Source: an uncultured Akkermansia sp.
GTDB lineage: Bacteria > Verrucomicrobiota > Verrucomicrobiia > Verrucomicrobiales > Akkermansiaceae
Length of the DNA stretch: 41,361 nt
Assembly: GCA_947631435.1 (NCBI GenBank)
Contig: CANRLM010000010.1
Location: forward strand, 1 to 41,361
Direction: 5' to 3'
The notes beneath the pieces were generated by a model that worked only from the letters and a program-made list of their open reading frames with translations, was not told where the DNA came from and made no database searches. The position numbers and the translations under genes are program-made. Within the stretch, counting starts at the first letter, position 1. Every line of letters starts with the position of its first letter. This document shows positions 1-13,700 of the stretch, piece after piece.

Positions 1-1497
1 ATTGAGATTAACGACTTCGCCGTGTCGGTTGCCAAGGCGGCTCTCTGGATAGCAGACGCGCAAATGTGGCAGGAAACACAGGAGTTCTCCACGCAAGAGC
101 TTCCCGACTTCCTGCCCCTGAGAGGGTACGACAACATACGCGAGAATGACGCCCTTTTCTTGGACTGGACGGAGAACACACCCGCCAGGCACGTGGACTA
201 TATCATCAGCAATCCGCCCTTTGTGGGAGCGCGGTACATGAGCAAGGAGCAAAAGGAGGGCTTGCTCCAAACCTGCAAAGGCATTCACGGCGCGGGAGAC
301 CTGGATTATGTTTCGGCGTGGTTTGTCAAGGCAGCGGAAATCATGCAGCAAGACCCGGCTACCCGTACAACCTTTGTGGCAACAAACTCCATAACGCAAG
401 GGCAATCTGTTGCTCTTCTCTGGCGGCATGTTCTTCAGGGGCGCGGCATGAAAATCAACTTTGCCTACCGAACGTTCAAATGGGCAAACGAGACGAAGGA
501 CACGGCGGCGGTTCATTGCGTCATTGTCGGATTCAGCGGGCAGAAAACACCCTGCCGCCTGTTCGATGAACAGGGAGAAGAACATCGTGTTTCCCGGCTC
601 AATGGCTACCTGATGGACGGGGCAGACGTTTTTATCGCTAACCGTACGCGCCCGCTTTGTGACGTCCCGGAAGTAGGGATTGGCAACAAACCTATTGATG
701 GAGGTTACTACCTATTTACCCCGGAAGAAAAAGAAGCATTCTTGGCGCAAGAGCCGGGTGCAGCACCCTATTTTCACCCGTGGATGGGTGCAGAAGAACT
801 CATCAACGGCAAGAAACGCTTTTGCCTCTGGCTTGGAGACGTTGCCCCGAACATTTTGCGTACCCTCCCCCACTGTATGGAACGCGTGGAAAAAGTACGA
901 GCTTACCGCGCCGCTAGCAAGAGTGCGCCGACAAGGAAAATAGCCGATACACCACGCCGCTTCCATGTAGAGAATATGCCACAAGGGATTTATGTTATCA
1001 TCCCGAGAGTTTCTTCGGAAAGACGCCTTTACATTCCTCTGTGTTTCGTTACAGGAGAAATTATTGCCGGTGATTCCACTCTCATCATCCCCGATGCCAC
1101 TCTCTACCACTTCGGCGTCCTTATTTCCGCCATGCACATGGCTTGGATGCGCGCCGTGGCTGGCAGATTAGAAATGCGCTATCGCTATTCCGGAGGAGTC
1201 GTTTACAATAATTTCCCGTGGGCAACACCTACCGACAAGCAGCGCGAGAGGATAGAGGCTTGCGCCCAAGCCGTATTAGACGCCCGCGCAAAGTACCCAG
1301 AAAGTACGCTTGCGGATTTGTACGACCCGAACACGATGCCCGATGATTTGCGCAAGGCTCACCGAGATTTGGATTCAGCCGTTGATGATGCCTATGGGAG
1401 GAAGTTCGCCGATGATTCTGACCGCGTGACTCACCTGTTCGTTCTGTACCAAAAACTCACGGAGAAGGAAAATAGGGGAGAAGCAGAGAGGGGGTGA
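1..1497 (+). CDS. MmeI-like type IIG restriction enzyme/N6-adenine methyltransferase, copy 1 (5' end outside window)
   Basis: The frame is open from base 1. Base 1 corresponds to residue 447 of copy 2 (20707-23544), so about 498 C-terminal residues of a roughly 944-residue protein are present. Visible are the catalytic NPPF motif of gamma-class amino-methyltransferases (in IISNPPFVGARYMS), the target-recognition domain and the C-terminal helical tail. DNA is almost identical to copy 2 up to about base 980, diverges to about 1205 (part of the recognition domain), then is nearly identical again. The residue pair that in MmeI reads the base beside the methylated adenine is E-x-R here (GRLEMRY, Glu codon at 1171). 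The family joins a PD-(D/E)xK nuclease and a methyltransferase in one chain and methylates one strand of an asymmetric site; the nuclease half lies outside this window. The apparent GTG start at 22 is internal to the gene. Confidence 0.88.
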   Translation: MEINDFAVSVAKAALWIADAQMWQETQEFSTQELPDFLPLRGYDNIRENDALFLDWTENTPARHVDYIISNPPFVGARYMSKEQKEGLLQTCKGIHGAGDLDYVSAWFVKAAEIMQQDPATRTTFVATNSITQGQSVALLWRHVLQGRGMKINFAYRTFKWANETKDTAAVHCVIVGFSGQKTPCRLFDEQGEEHRVSRLNGYLMDGADVFIANRTRPLCDVPEVGIGNKPIDGGYYLFTPEEKEAFLAQEPGAAPYFHPWMGAEELINGKKRFCLWLGDVAPNILRTLPHCMERVEKVRAYRAASKSAPTRKIADTPRRFHVENMPQGIYVIIPRVSSERRLYIPLCFVTGEIIAGDSTLIIPDATLYHFGVLISAMHMAWMRAVAGRLEMRYRYSGGVVYNNFPWATPTDKQRERIEACAQAVLDARAKYPESTLADLYDPNTMPDDLRKAHRDLDSAVDDAYGRKFADDSDRVTHLFVLYQKLTEKENRGEAERG

Positions 1498-1501
1498 AAG
1501 A

Positions 1502-1650
1502 GTGACGGAGGGATTCAGCCATGCGCCGGGAGCTGAGTCCATCGGAGAGGAGGCGAGGATTGCCGGGGATGCAGGAAGTGCAAAATACCCTGCAACGAGC
1601 CAGCCGGCGCCTTTTTGCGAACGCTTCGTGTTGCATTTATTCTTGCGACG
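1502..1650 (+). repeat. Downstream tail repeat, also found after copy 3 (26498-26640)
   Basis: About 140 bp starting gtgacggagggattcagcc follows the stop of enzyme copy 1, and a nearly identical stretch follows copy 3. Both end in a similar ttgcattta-type stretch. It is part of the duplicated unit, which shows that the gene copies were duplicated together with 3' flanking DNA. No coding potential of its own is evident. Confidence 0.75.
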
Positions 1651-1784
1651 TACAAAAAATATACGGAGAGCGTTTTTTCCTTGCGTGCGCGCGGGGAAAA
1701 TGATAGAAAGAGGGGTAGCATACCGGGGGGATACTGTGTCGTGCTTCCCTCGGCTTTTCTTTCCTTTTTTTCATCATTAGAGAC

Positions 1785-4700
1785 ATGAAACTGCATCTCC
1801 CATCTCGTTTACGCAGGGCTCTGCTGGCTTGCCTTGCTGCGTTGCCGATGCCCCGGATACCGCGCACGGTGTCGACAGGGACGGCCATGCTGGGTGTTTT
1901 TTCGTTGTTTTGGAGCGTCTCAGCCCGTGCAGATGACTCGGACTCAGCCGCTTGCGAGGAAGAGAAAATGTCTCTTGTCGCCGATGAACTCCCTGCCCCG
2001 ATAGAGGAGATTTCTACTGAAGATGAGGAGCTTAGCCAGCAACTCCTGCTCTCTTCCTTCCTTCCGCTCTCCATCGCCGGGGATGAAGGTATCATGGTCA
2101 TAAACAATACGACTATTGATCTGTCAGGAAGTAGTTACACCATTACCAATGGTCAAATCGCCCCGGGAGAAGCAGGAGAGACCAAAACTTTTGACTCCAC
2201 AGACACGCTGAATTTCACGGGCACCGGGGCGGTGACTGCGACACTTTCAGGACAAGGCATTACCGTGGCTGGCCTGAAAGTTGGAAGCAACGGGAGTCTC
2301 ACCGTGTCCGGTGGTGTCGGTATGAGCGTCACCGGGGGTTCTACGCTGGGAGCTGGCGCGTCACTCACCGTGTCGGGGAATGATACGACCCTCTCTTTTG
2401 GGAATACTTTGCAACTTGAAAATGCCGCGAGCGCCGGGAGCAGTAGCGGTGTCGGCCTCACGGTGTCCGGGGGGAATTCAGGGACGAAGCTGAATATTGC
2501 CGAAAATCTTTTCATCGGAAGCAGCGGAACCATTACGGTGTCCGGGGGTGAGCTGCACGCGAAGAAGCGTGTCTGCGGTAATGGCGGTAATTTCACCGGC
2601 GCGATTTCTGTGACAGGGGGAGGGCTGCTGGAAATCGGTGAGGCTGGCACCGCGGGCAATGTTGCTCAGGGGAGCAACAGTGATAATGATGGCTGGCTTG
2701 GGAACATCACTGTCTCAGGCGCAAACAGCAGGATGAAGGTGCATGGCAGTGTGGGGACGAACGCTAATACGACGATCACTGTGAAGGAAGGCGGTAGTCT
2801 GGAGGTGGGAGGAAACATTGCTTATACGTTCGCCTACAACGGAAGTATTGGCGCTCTCGCTATTGGTAGCAGTGGAGAAGACGGTAGCACCTCGAACGGA
2901 ACGGTTACTGCAGGACTAAATGTTTACGCTGCATCTGTGACGGTGGCAGGGTCGAGTAGTCAGTTGAAAGTAGGTGGTCTTCTGGAGTTGAAGAGTTCGG
3001 GTCAGAGCGGCACTACGGGAAGTGGTAATACGCTGAGTATTTCCGGCGGGAGTGTGATTTTAAACGGGGGGTTGACGGCGTACAGTGTGAGCTTGACGGG
3101 CGGGGCGCTCACCATGTCCGGGGAGGTGAGTGCGGCAAGCGGGATTTCCGTGAGCAATGGGAGTCTGAAGGTGACGGGTGAGTTGACAGCTACCGAGGGG
3201 CAGACGTGGACGATTAGCAACTCCGGCGTCTTTGAAGTGACTGACGGGACAACGCTGTCTGTTACGCCTTCTGGTAGCGAGAAGAAGCTCAAGCTGGTTG
3301 TGGACGCCCAAAGTACTTCCGGCAAGCTGAAGATGAGCACCGCGGAGCTCACAGCGTTGACTCATCATTGCAAGATTGCGCTGAGTTTGTCCAATTATAC
3401 CTACGGAACGTCCGGGAGTATTACTCTGTTTGACATTAATGACCAAGATGCTACAGAAGAATGGAAAGCAGCGGCAAAAAGATTCCTGGACGTAGCGATG
3501 GATGGTGGCGAGCACTATGTTGCAACTTTTGGAACTGGAGGAGCGGTGACCATTGCTGAGGGGCATGACCTCACTTGGCAAGCGGGAGTGGACACCTGGC
3601 AGAATGGCGTAGGAAGCTGGTCGACTGGAGGGGCCGGAACCAGCACTTTTAACAATGGAGATAGCGTTACCTTTGCGGACGATACGACACCGGGGACGAC
3701 GCATGCCATCACTATTTCCGGCACTGTCGCGCCGTGGGAGATGACGGTGAGCAGAGGTCAGTTTTCGTTCACCGGCGGCACGTTGAATGCGAGTTTGCTG
3801 AGCCTTGCGGACGGCAGCACTACCACCTTCACCAACACCACTATCACACTGAACGGGGATGCCGCCACAGCCGGGACGGTCACCTCCGGCAAAACCGCTG
3901 CCAAACTCGTGCTGAAGGGCAGCAGCTCGCTGTTCCTGAGTTATGCGGAGATAAGCGACGAAGACGGAACCGACGCCGTAGAGATGCTCAAGAATGTGGT
4001 GATCTGGGACAGTGCCGTGAATATCAGCCTCCTTGGCGAAGTTGGTGGCAACGCTATGTATACCGTGCGCGGACTGGAGGGTGGCAGCGGTTCCATTCAA
4101 ATCAAAGGCAATGGCCCTTTTGCTCAAGATTCAAACAGGTACTACGCTACTTTCGTTATTGAGACGCAGGCGGGGGATAATTTCGCCTCCGATGTGATTA
4201 TTAAGGACGCAGCACCTGGCTCGCAAAAAAAACTTCGGTTGCTCAAGAAGGGTGCAGGCTCACAAACGCTCTCCGGCAATGAAATGGATGCTCGGGCGAT
4301 TCAGGTTGAAGGAGGCACGCTGATACTGTCGGGGAGCAACTTGTGGACCAATATCTTCAGCGTGGACGGGCAGAATTCTGTGCTCAAGTTTGCAAGCGGA
4401 GCAGCGAAGGCCGGCGGCGCTGGTGCCATGCAATTAACGCTCACAGGCGGGGGACAAGCCGTCTTCGACGTGGCATGGACAATTAACGCCGTGAACGTGG
4501 TGGACGAGGGGAATGGGATCGAGTTGGGAAAAAACACAACACCTACGATTACCGTGAGTTCCGGATTCATATTCGGGAATTCGACGGGTCAGATCAAGCT
4601 GACGGGCGCGGGAACGGTCACCGTGACGGGTGCGGTCGGCCTGGGAACGAGCGAGAACAAGGGGAATATTTACATCGGCGAGGGAGTGACGCTTTCGCTC

Positions 4701-7700
4701 ACGGGGGTGACGGCTGCTCAGGAGTCGTATGCCCTTTTCTCGGGATCCGGGACTTTGGAGATTGCGGCCGGCAAAGTTCTGAACGTCCGGACTCCCGACC
4801 CGCCAAGTGGAACGACAGAAGACCAGCATGTGGTGGTCAAGTTGGATTCCAGCGAAAGCGGCTTCCACATTAAGGGTGAAGGCACGATTACGATAGGAGG
4901 CATAGAGGGTGCAGGGGGAAGCATCATGCCACAGACCGCTGACGCTACTCTTGTCCTGGATGTGCTGGAGGAAAAAGAGTATACTACGGACGCCCATATA
5001 GACAGTATAACAGTTACAGAAGGGGAGACGCAAAACACTTATCGTTTAACCGTCACGAAGAAAGGGGAAGGAAAACAAACAATCGGCGGAGCTGTTGACG
5101 TTGCAAAAGTCACTGTTGAAAGGGGGGAACTCGAGCTTGGTAGAAACTTACAAGTTTACGCGAATGATGCAACGAACGTGGACGCCATCATCATCTCAGA
5201 CGGTGGTGTACTTAGCGTAGGTGGGGACGTCTCGAGAACAGGAACGACCCAGACCGGCGCGGTCAAGCTCGGTGGAAATGGGGACGGGAACTACGGTACA
5301 CTGACGGTGGGAGGCGGGGCGTACCTTGGTTCACTGACCATTACCGGCAGCGAGAGCGGTGCAGAATTCGGGGCTAATTTGGCCGTAGGCGCCTTGAAAA
5401 TGAACGGCGGGACGTTGTCCGTAGTAGGGGATTACAGCACAGGAGCCGCCTTGAACATCTACGGTGGAGCTACTGCTACGCTGGGCAGCCTGCTGGCGAG
5501 TGGGCAGAGTGGGCAGAGTGGGCAGAGTGTTTTCACCGGAGCAGTAACCGTGGGAGGCATGGGTGGAAGTACGGGGACTTTGACGGTGGGTGCATCTGAG
5601 AATCAGAGCTATGCGAATGCAACCAACAATGTGGACGCGTGGGTGAATAAGCTGACAGTTCAGGGACATGGGAGCCGCGTGAGGATCGAAGGCAGTCTGG
5701 CAATGCACACTACCGGGAACACGGCATTGAGCATCACCGGTGGATCTTCCGTTGAGGTGGGCTACGCTATAGGAGGCGATAACGGTTTCAATGCCAAAAA
5801 TGGCGCCCGGGATTGGACATTATCCGGAGCAACCGGAGATCTCATCATTGGTGCAACGGGAAATTCAGGCAATACCACGGGCAGGCTCGATGTGGGAGGT
5901 GGCATCAAGGCGCGTAATGTCACGGTGCAGGGAGCAAATGGAGAGGAAGGAGAAGGGAGTTCCCTGGAGGTGGTTCTGGGGATAGATCTGACCGGGAGCC
6001 TGACGGTTACCGGGGCGGGGAACAAGGCGAAGCTGAGCGGGAGTATAAGAACTGTGGGAGGCATCAACGTGACGGAGGGAGGTGTGCTCGAACTCGTTGA
6101 AGGTGCGGTGGTGGATGGGGATGGCACGCAGATCATCAGCGCAACGGATGGGGGTGTACTCAGACTCACCGGCGCCACGACGGTGAATGTTGCGCAGAGG
6201 TGGACGATTGGGGCCGAGGCGGGGAAGCTGGATATTTCCGGGGATTTTCTCTCTGTGGCGGAGGGAGGGAGTCTGCGGATTATGGTGAACGTTGCCAAAG
6301 ACGGTGAAGGTGACGTAAGCGCAGGGGGAAAACTGCGACTCACCAACGAAGCTATGACCGCACTTGAGGGGCTGGCTGGGAAGATTGAGCTTGAGCTGGC
6401 GCCGTTTGTTGATACGTATGCTTCGTGGAAGCGATGGGAATGCGATCTCTTTGATGTTTCCGATCTCTCCGATTGGAACGCGGATGTGGCGAAGAGTATG
6501 TTGCTCGCCCTGATGGGGGTGTATAACGAGGATGATCTGACAGTGGACGAGAAAGGGCACGTGAGCTACACGGTTGAGTCGCATGAGCTTACGTGGGCCG
6601 GTCCCGAAGGCGGCGGCGGAACATGGGTGGCAAACGGCGAGGAGAAGGTGTGGACGATCGAGAAAGGAGGCGAGAGCGCGGTGTTCCATAACAACGATCA
6701 AGTTACCTTTACCGGCGGAGTGGGCGAAGCAGGGGATATCACCGTGAGCGGGAAGGTGGTTGCCGGGACGATGGTCGTTCACGGCGGGGGAGTCCAGGGA
6801 AACTGGAACTTTAACGGGACCGGCGCGGACGAGGACTCTCTGGCGTTGCCCGGAGGGTTGACGGTCTACGGCAACGACGCGCATGTCACATTTGGCGATC
6901 AACTGACAATGTCGCTCCGGGAGATTACCTTTGAGGGAACGTCAGCGGGCAACGGAGGAAGGGTGACTTTTGACGGCACGCAGGTGACGCTCAGCTCCAG
7001 CGAGCACAAAATAAGCGGTGTCGGCACGGTTGAGGTAACCGGGGCTGCCGGTCTTACGTGGAAAGGCGATACCAACCTTGTGGTGGGTGACGGTTCCGGC
7101 AAGACGGTGTTGAATGTGGGCGGGGATGCAACCGTCGGCGAGAATAGCTACCGCGTTGGTTTGCTGACCGTTAAAGACGGAAGCGAGGTGACTTTTTCCT
7201 CGTCGCAGAATCTCTACCTGACCGGCATCCGGGTGGAGAATGGTGGGAAGGTCACTCTGGATGGGGCAGGAGGGGTTGCTCTCAGAGGAGAACACGGCGT
7301 TCAAATTGAAACAGGAGGCGAGGTAGAAATCCTGAGCTATAACAACGGTGCTTGCCCGAATTTCTGGGCGTACGGAGAAGGGACCCTGAAAATTAATACG
7401 GGAACTGCTTTGGGCATGCTTGTGGGCGGGCAGTCTAGGCCTGCGTCCCTCAGCGGAAAAACGTTGTCGCGCTTGGTTCTGTGCGGCTCGTCTTCCGTTG
7501 TGTTCGAATCGAGCGGTAGTCATAGTAACTTCCATCACGTTACAGAATATATCGTTGAAGAAGGTTCTGCATTGGCATTCGGAGCCGGAATAATGGACGG
7601 CGCCGGCGCCATCACGGTGCATGTGGCAGGCTATGGCAGGGAAAAACGTGAGGGTGAGACGGGTTCACTGGCCGAGACCTCTTCGTATGCGGCTCTCGGG

Positions 7701-10700
7701 CTGTACAATTACAGTGGTTGGATTAATGAGTCACAGCACGCATCCACCAACTGCAATTTCAAGGTTGTTCTGGACAACAATGCGAGTCTGGGCGTGGGGA
7801 ACAATAATGCCGGAACCGCCCCTATTGGCGTTAAGATGCAGGGGAGCATCGATTTTGGGGGACGTACTCTCACCAAGGTGGGTTACGGGACCTTGTTCCT
7901 GAACGACGGTTTCCAGGTCACGAACGGAAATACCGGCGGCACTATCGACGTGACGAACGGTACAGTGACCCTTGGCAACAGCACCAACGCCAGCACTCTG
8001 CAGAACATCGACATCAAACTCAGTGAGTCCGAGGTGAACGGGGCTGCAGTTTCCGGGAAGCTGCAGGTGAACCAGAATGTTTCCGTCGGCGCGTTGTACG
8101 GCAGTGGGAATGTGTCGGTTGCGACAAATAGGGTCCTGACTCTTGTCAAGGCAGCGACGGATGGCCAGATCTTCACGGGGACGATGGGCGCCGATGGCAT
8201 TGGGACTGTGAGGGTGCAAAACGGAGGAAGTTTCCTGCTGGGGAGTGGGGCGGACGTGGGCAACACGCTGGAAATTCTCGGCACCCTCTCTACGGCGAGG
8301 GATTCAACTGAAATGTCGGTGGCGACTCTCCGTGTCGGCACCGGTGGTACAGTCACCCTCGCGGAGGGCTCTGAAATGTCGGTGGCGACTCTCCGTGTCG
8401 GCACCGGTGGTACAGTCACCCTCGCGGAGGGCTCTGAAATGTCGGTTGGCGGCATGGACGGGATTGTGGCAAGTGGGACGACGGGCTACGGCAGCATTAG
8501 CGGAGAAGGCAGGCTGATTCTGACTGCCGGAAGCGGGAAGTTCGAAGGAAGTGTGAGTAGCAAATTCACCTATGACGGAGGATCTTCCGGTCAATTCAGA
8601 CTCGACGGAGGGTTCAGCTCGAAGGCGCTCACTGTTCAGAGCGGGAAGCTCATCCTGGGAAGTGAGCTGTCACCCGAGGGCGGATCGGAATGGACGGTTG
8701 GCTCTTCCGGCGTTCTCGAGCTGAAATATGCACCAAGTCTGACTGTTCAAGGCGAAGGCAAGCTCAGCCTGGTCGTGGAAGTCGCGGAGACTTGCGGCAA
8801 GCTGGGACTGGGTCTCGATCAACTCAACCAGTTGATTCCCGGCGGCAAGGTTGCGTTGGATCTGCCCGGTTACAGCCTCGGGACGCAGATTGCCCTGTTT
8901 GATGTGAGCGGTCTGACGCCGGATACAGAATGGACAACCGTGGCGCAAAATTTCCTGACAGCGGCGCTGGCGGACAGTATGCGCGTGCAAGACGTGACCG
9001 TGACGACTGAAGGCTTGGTGACGATCAACTCCCAGAATGCCTACAATCTCTACTGGGCGCAAGGCGTGGAAACCTGGCAGACGGGCAGGGAGGAGAAGGA
9101 TTGGAAGGACGGTGGACCTACTGCCTCCAATACCAGCGCTTTCTTCGCCGGCGATAACGTCTTCTTTGAGGACGCGGCGACACCGGCCGGGCGGCATGAG
9201 GTCACTATTTCCGGCACCGTCGGGCCGGGGAAAGTGACGGTGAGCAGCGGTACGTTTGCGTTCACCGGCGGTGTGGTGAATGCGGTTTCGCTGAGCCTCG
9301 CGGATGGCAGCAGCGCCACCTTCTCCGGCACGGCCATCACACTGAGCGGAACAGGAGCCACGGAGGGGACGGTCACTACCGGCAAAGCCGCCGCCGAACT
9401 CGTACTGGGGGGGGGAAGCTCGCTGACGCTGGATTATGCGGAGGCGGGCGGAAGCGCCGCTGCAGGGATGCTCAAGAATGTGGTGATCAAAGGGGGTGTC
9501 ACCGTCGAGGGCGACGACCAACCGTCTTACAGGATTTATCTGAAAGGAGCCGGCGAGGAGGGGCCGGAGGCAACGTATATTCTGCGCGGGCTGGAGGGTG
9601 ACGGCGGCGAGATAGGAATCAGCACGAGCGAGAATAGAGCGACGCTTGTCCTCGAAACGAAAGGAGCAACTGAGGAATTCTCTTCCGGGGTCGTGTTCGG
9701 TGAAGGTGCGGCAAATATCAAGCTGGTGAAGCGGGGCGAGGGCACGCAAACGCTGACGAATTCTACCATCAGTGTCGGGGAAATTCATGCGGAGGGAGGC
9801 ACGCTGAAGTTTACGGCGGAGGACGCGGAGAATGGGACGTCGGAAGCTGATTTCACGGTGGAGAAGGGCGGGCAGGTTGTTTTTACGAAAGTCTGGTATT
9901 TCGGAAACAAAGAGGTGCATATCTCCGGGGAAGGGAGCGCGATGACCCTGGAGGGGGCAATGCGCGGCGGCAGGGGTGACTACACGGGCAGCGTCACCGT
10001 GAAAGCTGGAGGGAAACTCAACCTGAACGCGGAGATCGGTACAGAGATTGCTTCTAAGAACGCGGTGCAAGATCTCACTATCTCCGGGGAAGGGAGCGCG
10101 GTGACGGTTACTTCGCACCTGGGAGTGAAGGAAAATGGCGCGGAGAAGGCGGCAATCACCATCACGGACGGGGGGTCGCTCAGGGTGGGAGGGATTCTCT
10201 CGCGAAGCGACCAGGGGAATGTTCAGACGGGCATGATCATTCTCGGCGGGGAGGGGGAAGGAAACGACGGCACACTGAATGTGGAAGGCACGGCGCGCTT
10301 CAGTTCACTGGTCATTGCCGGGAGCGGGAGCAAAGCGACGTTCGGGGAACAAATTTATTGCGGCAGTGTGACGGCGCAGGGTGGTAGCCTCACGGTTGAG
10401 GGACTGGCTTCTGTCTCTGGGACGCTCTCTGTGGACGGCGCCGGAACTGATGTCCATTTGAAGAACCGCCTGAGCAATGGCACCGGAGGTTACTCCGGGA
10501 GCCTGAGTGTGACGGGCGGAGGGAGCTTGACGATTGGGGAAGGGGGTAATTCGGAGAACCCAACTCAGGGAGGGAACAGCGACAATGATGCGTGGGTAAC
10601 GGGCACCACAGTTTCCGGGGAAGGGAGCAGCCTGACTATTTACGGCAGTCTGGTGAACAAAAACGAAGCCGACAAAGCCGTCAATGTAACGGAGGGCGGC

Positions 10701-13700
10701 ACGCTGAAGGTTGGGGGGAGTATCGCCGGAACCAACAACTATAATAATCAGGGAATCGCGGAGCTCAACATCGGCGTGGCCATCAATGAAGAGGGGGAGG
10801 AAGTAACGTCCTCCGGAACGGTGAAGGTAGGCAAAAATGCGTACGCCGGCAGTGTCAGGGTCAGGGGAGCAGGGAGCGTGTTGGAGGTAGGCCAGCGGTT
10901 GGCGGGAGACGGGGGCAATTTCACCGGGAAGTTGACCGTGGGAGCAGGTGGCAGCGTGGAGGTGGGAAAGCAGTATGAGGAGGAGCTTGACAGCGGTACG
11001 AACGGGGATATTTGGTGCACGGGGCTTTCTGTCGATGGGGGTGGGAGTTTGGTGACGATTCACGGAGGGTTGGCGAACAACTCGGAGCAGGATATCGAAG
11101 TGACCCACGGCGGCAGGCTGGTGGTGGAGAAGGCGGTTGCTGCCCACAACTCCTACGCCGATTACACCGGGAATGTCATCATCGGCGGAGAGGACGTGGG
11201 TAACTACGGGGTGGTGGAGGTGGGCGACAAGCTGAACGTGGCATCCGTGGCGGTGCACGGGACGGAGAGCTCGCTGAGAGTGGACGGACTTCTGGATTTG
11301 AACAACGGAGAGACGGAAGCCAACGCGCTGACTATTTCTGCCGGGAGTGTGACTCTGGCCGGCGGGATGAAGGCGTACAGCGCGGAATTGACGGGCGGTG
11401 AGCTCAGCATGAGCGGGGAGGTGAGTGTGGCAAACGGGAGAATCTCCGCGACCGAGGGGAGCCTGAAGGTGGGCGCGGGAGAGTTGACGACCATCGGCGT
11501 GCAGGAGTGGACGATCGGGGAGGGGGCGAGGCTGGAGATGACGGAAGAGGGATCCTCCCTGGCCGTGGCGGAGGGAGGAAGCCTGCATATCTTCGTGAGC
11601 ACCGGCGAGCGGGGCGGGAAGTTGCGTCTTTCCGACGCGGCGATGGGACAGCTGGGGACGCTGGGGGAGCGGGTGAGGCTGACGCTGGAGAATTTCAGCC
11701 CCGTGCAAAGCTGGGAGTACGCTCTTTTTGACACTGGTGCGCCGGCCTGGAACGCGGAGGCTGCGCTCTCCATGCTGACGGAGCTGATGGGGGAGGTAGC
11801 AGCGGGGCTCAAGCTCGAAGTTGATAACAACGGGGTGGTGCGCTACGCTTATGATCCCCACATTCTCACGTGGGACGGGGTGCCCGGAGGGACGTGGTCA
11901 AACGCGGCGCTGAATCCGGACAACAAGCCCTGGAAGCGGAGGAGGAGCGACGAGCCGGTGGCATTCTTCGCCTACGACAGCGTCTTCTTCCTGGGAGGCC
12001 AGGGGGAGGGGGCCATCATCGTGGACGGCTACAACCGCGTCGGGTCGATGAATGTTTCCGGAGGGGCGGGGTGGAGCTTCAACGGCGATGGGGAGGGGAC
12101 GGACCTGCTGCTGCTGACGGAAGGATTGCACCTTACCGGGAGCGAGACGCGCGTCAGCTTTGGCGAGAATCTGACGGTGAGGGTCGATGGGATCACGTTC
12201 CAGGAAGGGGGAAGCGAGGCGAAGGTGACCTTCGACGGGACGCAGGTGGAGCTGCTTCCCGGGGAGGAGAAGGGCGCTTCCGGCATATTCAGCATAAGCG
12301 GGGCCGGGGAGGTCGAATTTACGGAGACGGCGAGTGTGACCGCGGAAGCGGGCAGCTTTGAGATGGAGGTAGGGGATGGGACGCAGAAGACGGTACTGCT
12401 GTACGCCGGGAAGGGGAACCTGGAGCTGAGCAGACTGGAGGTGGCCGCCGGCAGCGAGGTGACGATAGCGAACGGGGGCAGTTTCTCGCTGGAGAGCGGG
12501 CTGGAGTTGACGGGGGGAGCGAAGGTGACCCTGGGGGCTGAATCCGGCGTTGTTGTGGATGGGGAGGTGAAGATTGCTGGGGAGGGGACCGTGCTGACGT
12601 ACGCGGAGGGGGGCTATGCCTTCCGGCAGAAGGAAGAGATGACCGTTGGAGCCGGGGCCACTCTCGTGGTGGCGAATTCCGGGTTGAAGGACTTTACGGG
12701 AGGGATTCAGGTGGACGAGGGGGGCGTGGTAGAACTCCGGAATTTCGGCAACCAGAGGAATTTGTGGGTTCACGGGGAAGGGACGTTGAAGTTGGCGACG
12801 GGGACGGCGCTGGATGGGCTCGGAGGAAGCAATTTCGTGCTCATCAGCGGGGAGGGATTGGCGCACATGGTTTTGTGCGACTCGACGGCGCTGGTGTTCG
12901 GGACGAAGGATAACGGCGAGGGGGATCACTTCGCGGCTGCGAAGGAGTACACCGTGGAAGCGGGATCTGCCCTGGCGTTTGGGGCCGATGTGATGAACCG
13001 TGCCGGCGTGACGGTGCGGGTATCGGGCACCGGCAGGGAAAAGCGCGAGGGGGAGACGGATGCGCTGACCGAGACCGCTTCTTACGCGGCTCTCGGGCTG
13101 TACAATTCCAGCAGATGGACCGACGCGAACGGGCATGAAACCGCCAATTGCGGCTTCCAAGTTATTCTGGACGACGACGCGAGTCTGGGAGTGGGGAACA
13201 ATGCAGCCCGGACCGCCGGGATCTGCGTGAGGATGCAGGGGAGCATCGATTTTGGTGGGCATACGCTCACGAAGGTGGGTTACGGTGAATTGCGGCTGAG
13301 CGGCAATTTCCTGGTGCCGGAGGAGGAGGGGGGCGGCGCGGGGAAGGGCGTCATCGACGTGACGAACGGTAAATTGACGCTCGCCTGCACGGGGAATCCC
13401 GACACGCTGCAGAACATCGACATCAGGCTCAGCGAGAGCACGGTGGGCGAGGCGGCGGTTCACGGGGCGCTGCAGGTGGTGGAGAACGCCCGCATCGGCA
13501 CGTTGACCGGCAGCGGGGAAGCGGCGATTGCGGCGGAGAAGGCGCTGAGCGTCGCCGGGAAGGTGGACGCGGGCAGGACGGCCTTCAGCCTGGGGCGTGG
13601 GAGCCGGCTGGTTCTCGAGAGCACGGGCGCTAACGCCATGGGGTCGTTGACTCTGGAAGGAGATGGAGCGGGACTGCAACTGGACGTGGGAGGCGCGAGC

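Larger units (their letters stand above)
3170..13520 (+). repeat. About 5.4-kb internal tandem duplication in the autotransporter passenger
   Basis: Two long segments, roughly 3170-8100 and 8640-13520, encode the same modules in the same order, offset by about 5.3-5.5 kb. Landmark pairs are the W-rich starts at 3575/9052 and 6590/11868, the strings SISDGG/ITDGG-like with NDGT/NYGT at about 5200/10180, and REKREGET followed by YAALGLYN at about 7630/13030. Identity is partial at the protein level, so the duplication is old. Confidence 0.75.

Noticed and set aside
22..1497. Independent short methyltransferase starting at GTG 22
   Set aside because: The frame is open from base 1, and alignment with copy 2 shows base 1 is residue 447 of a full-length gene.
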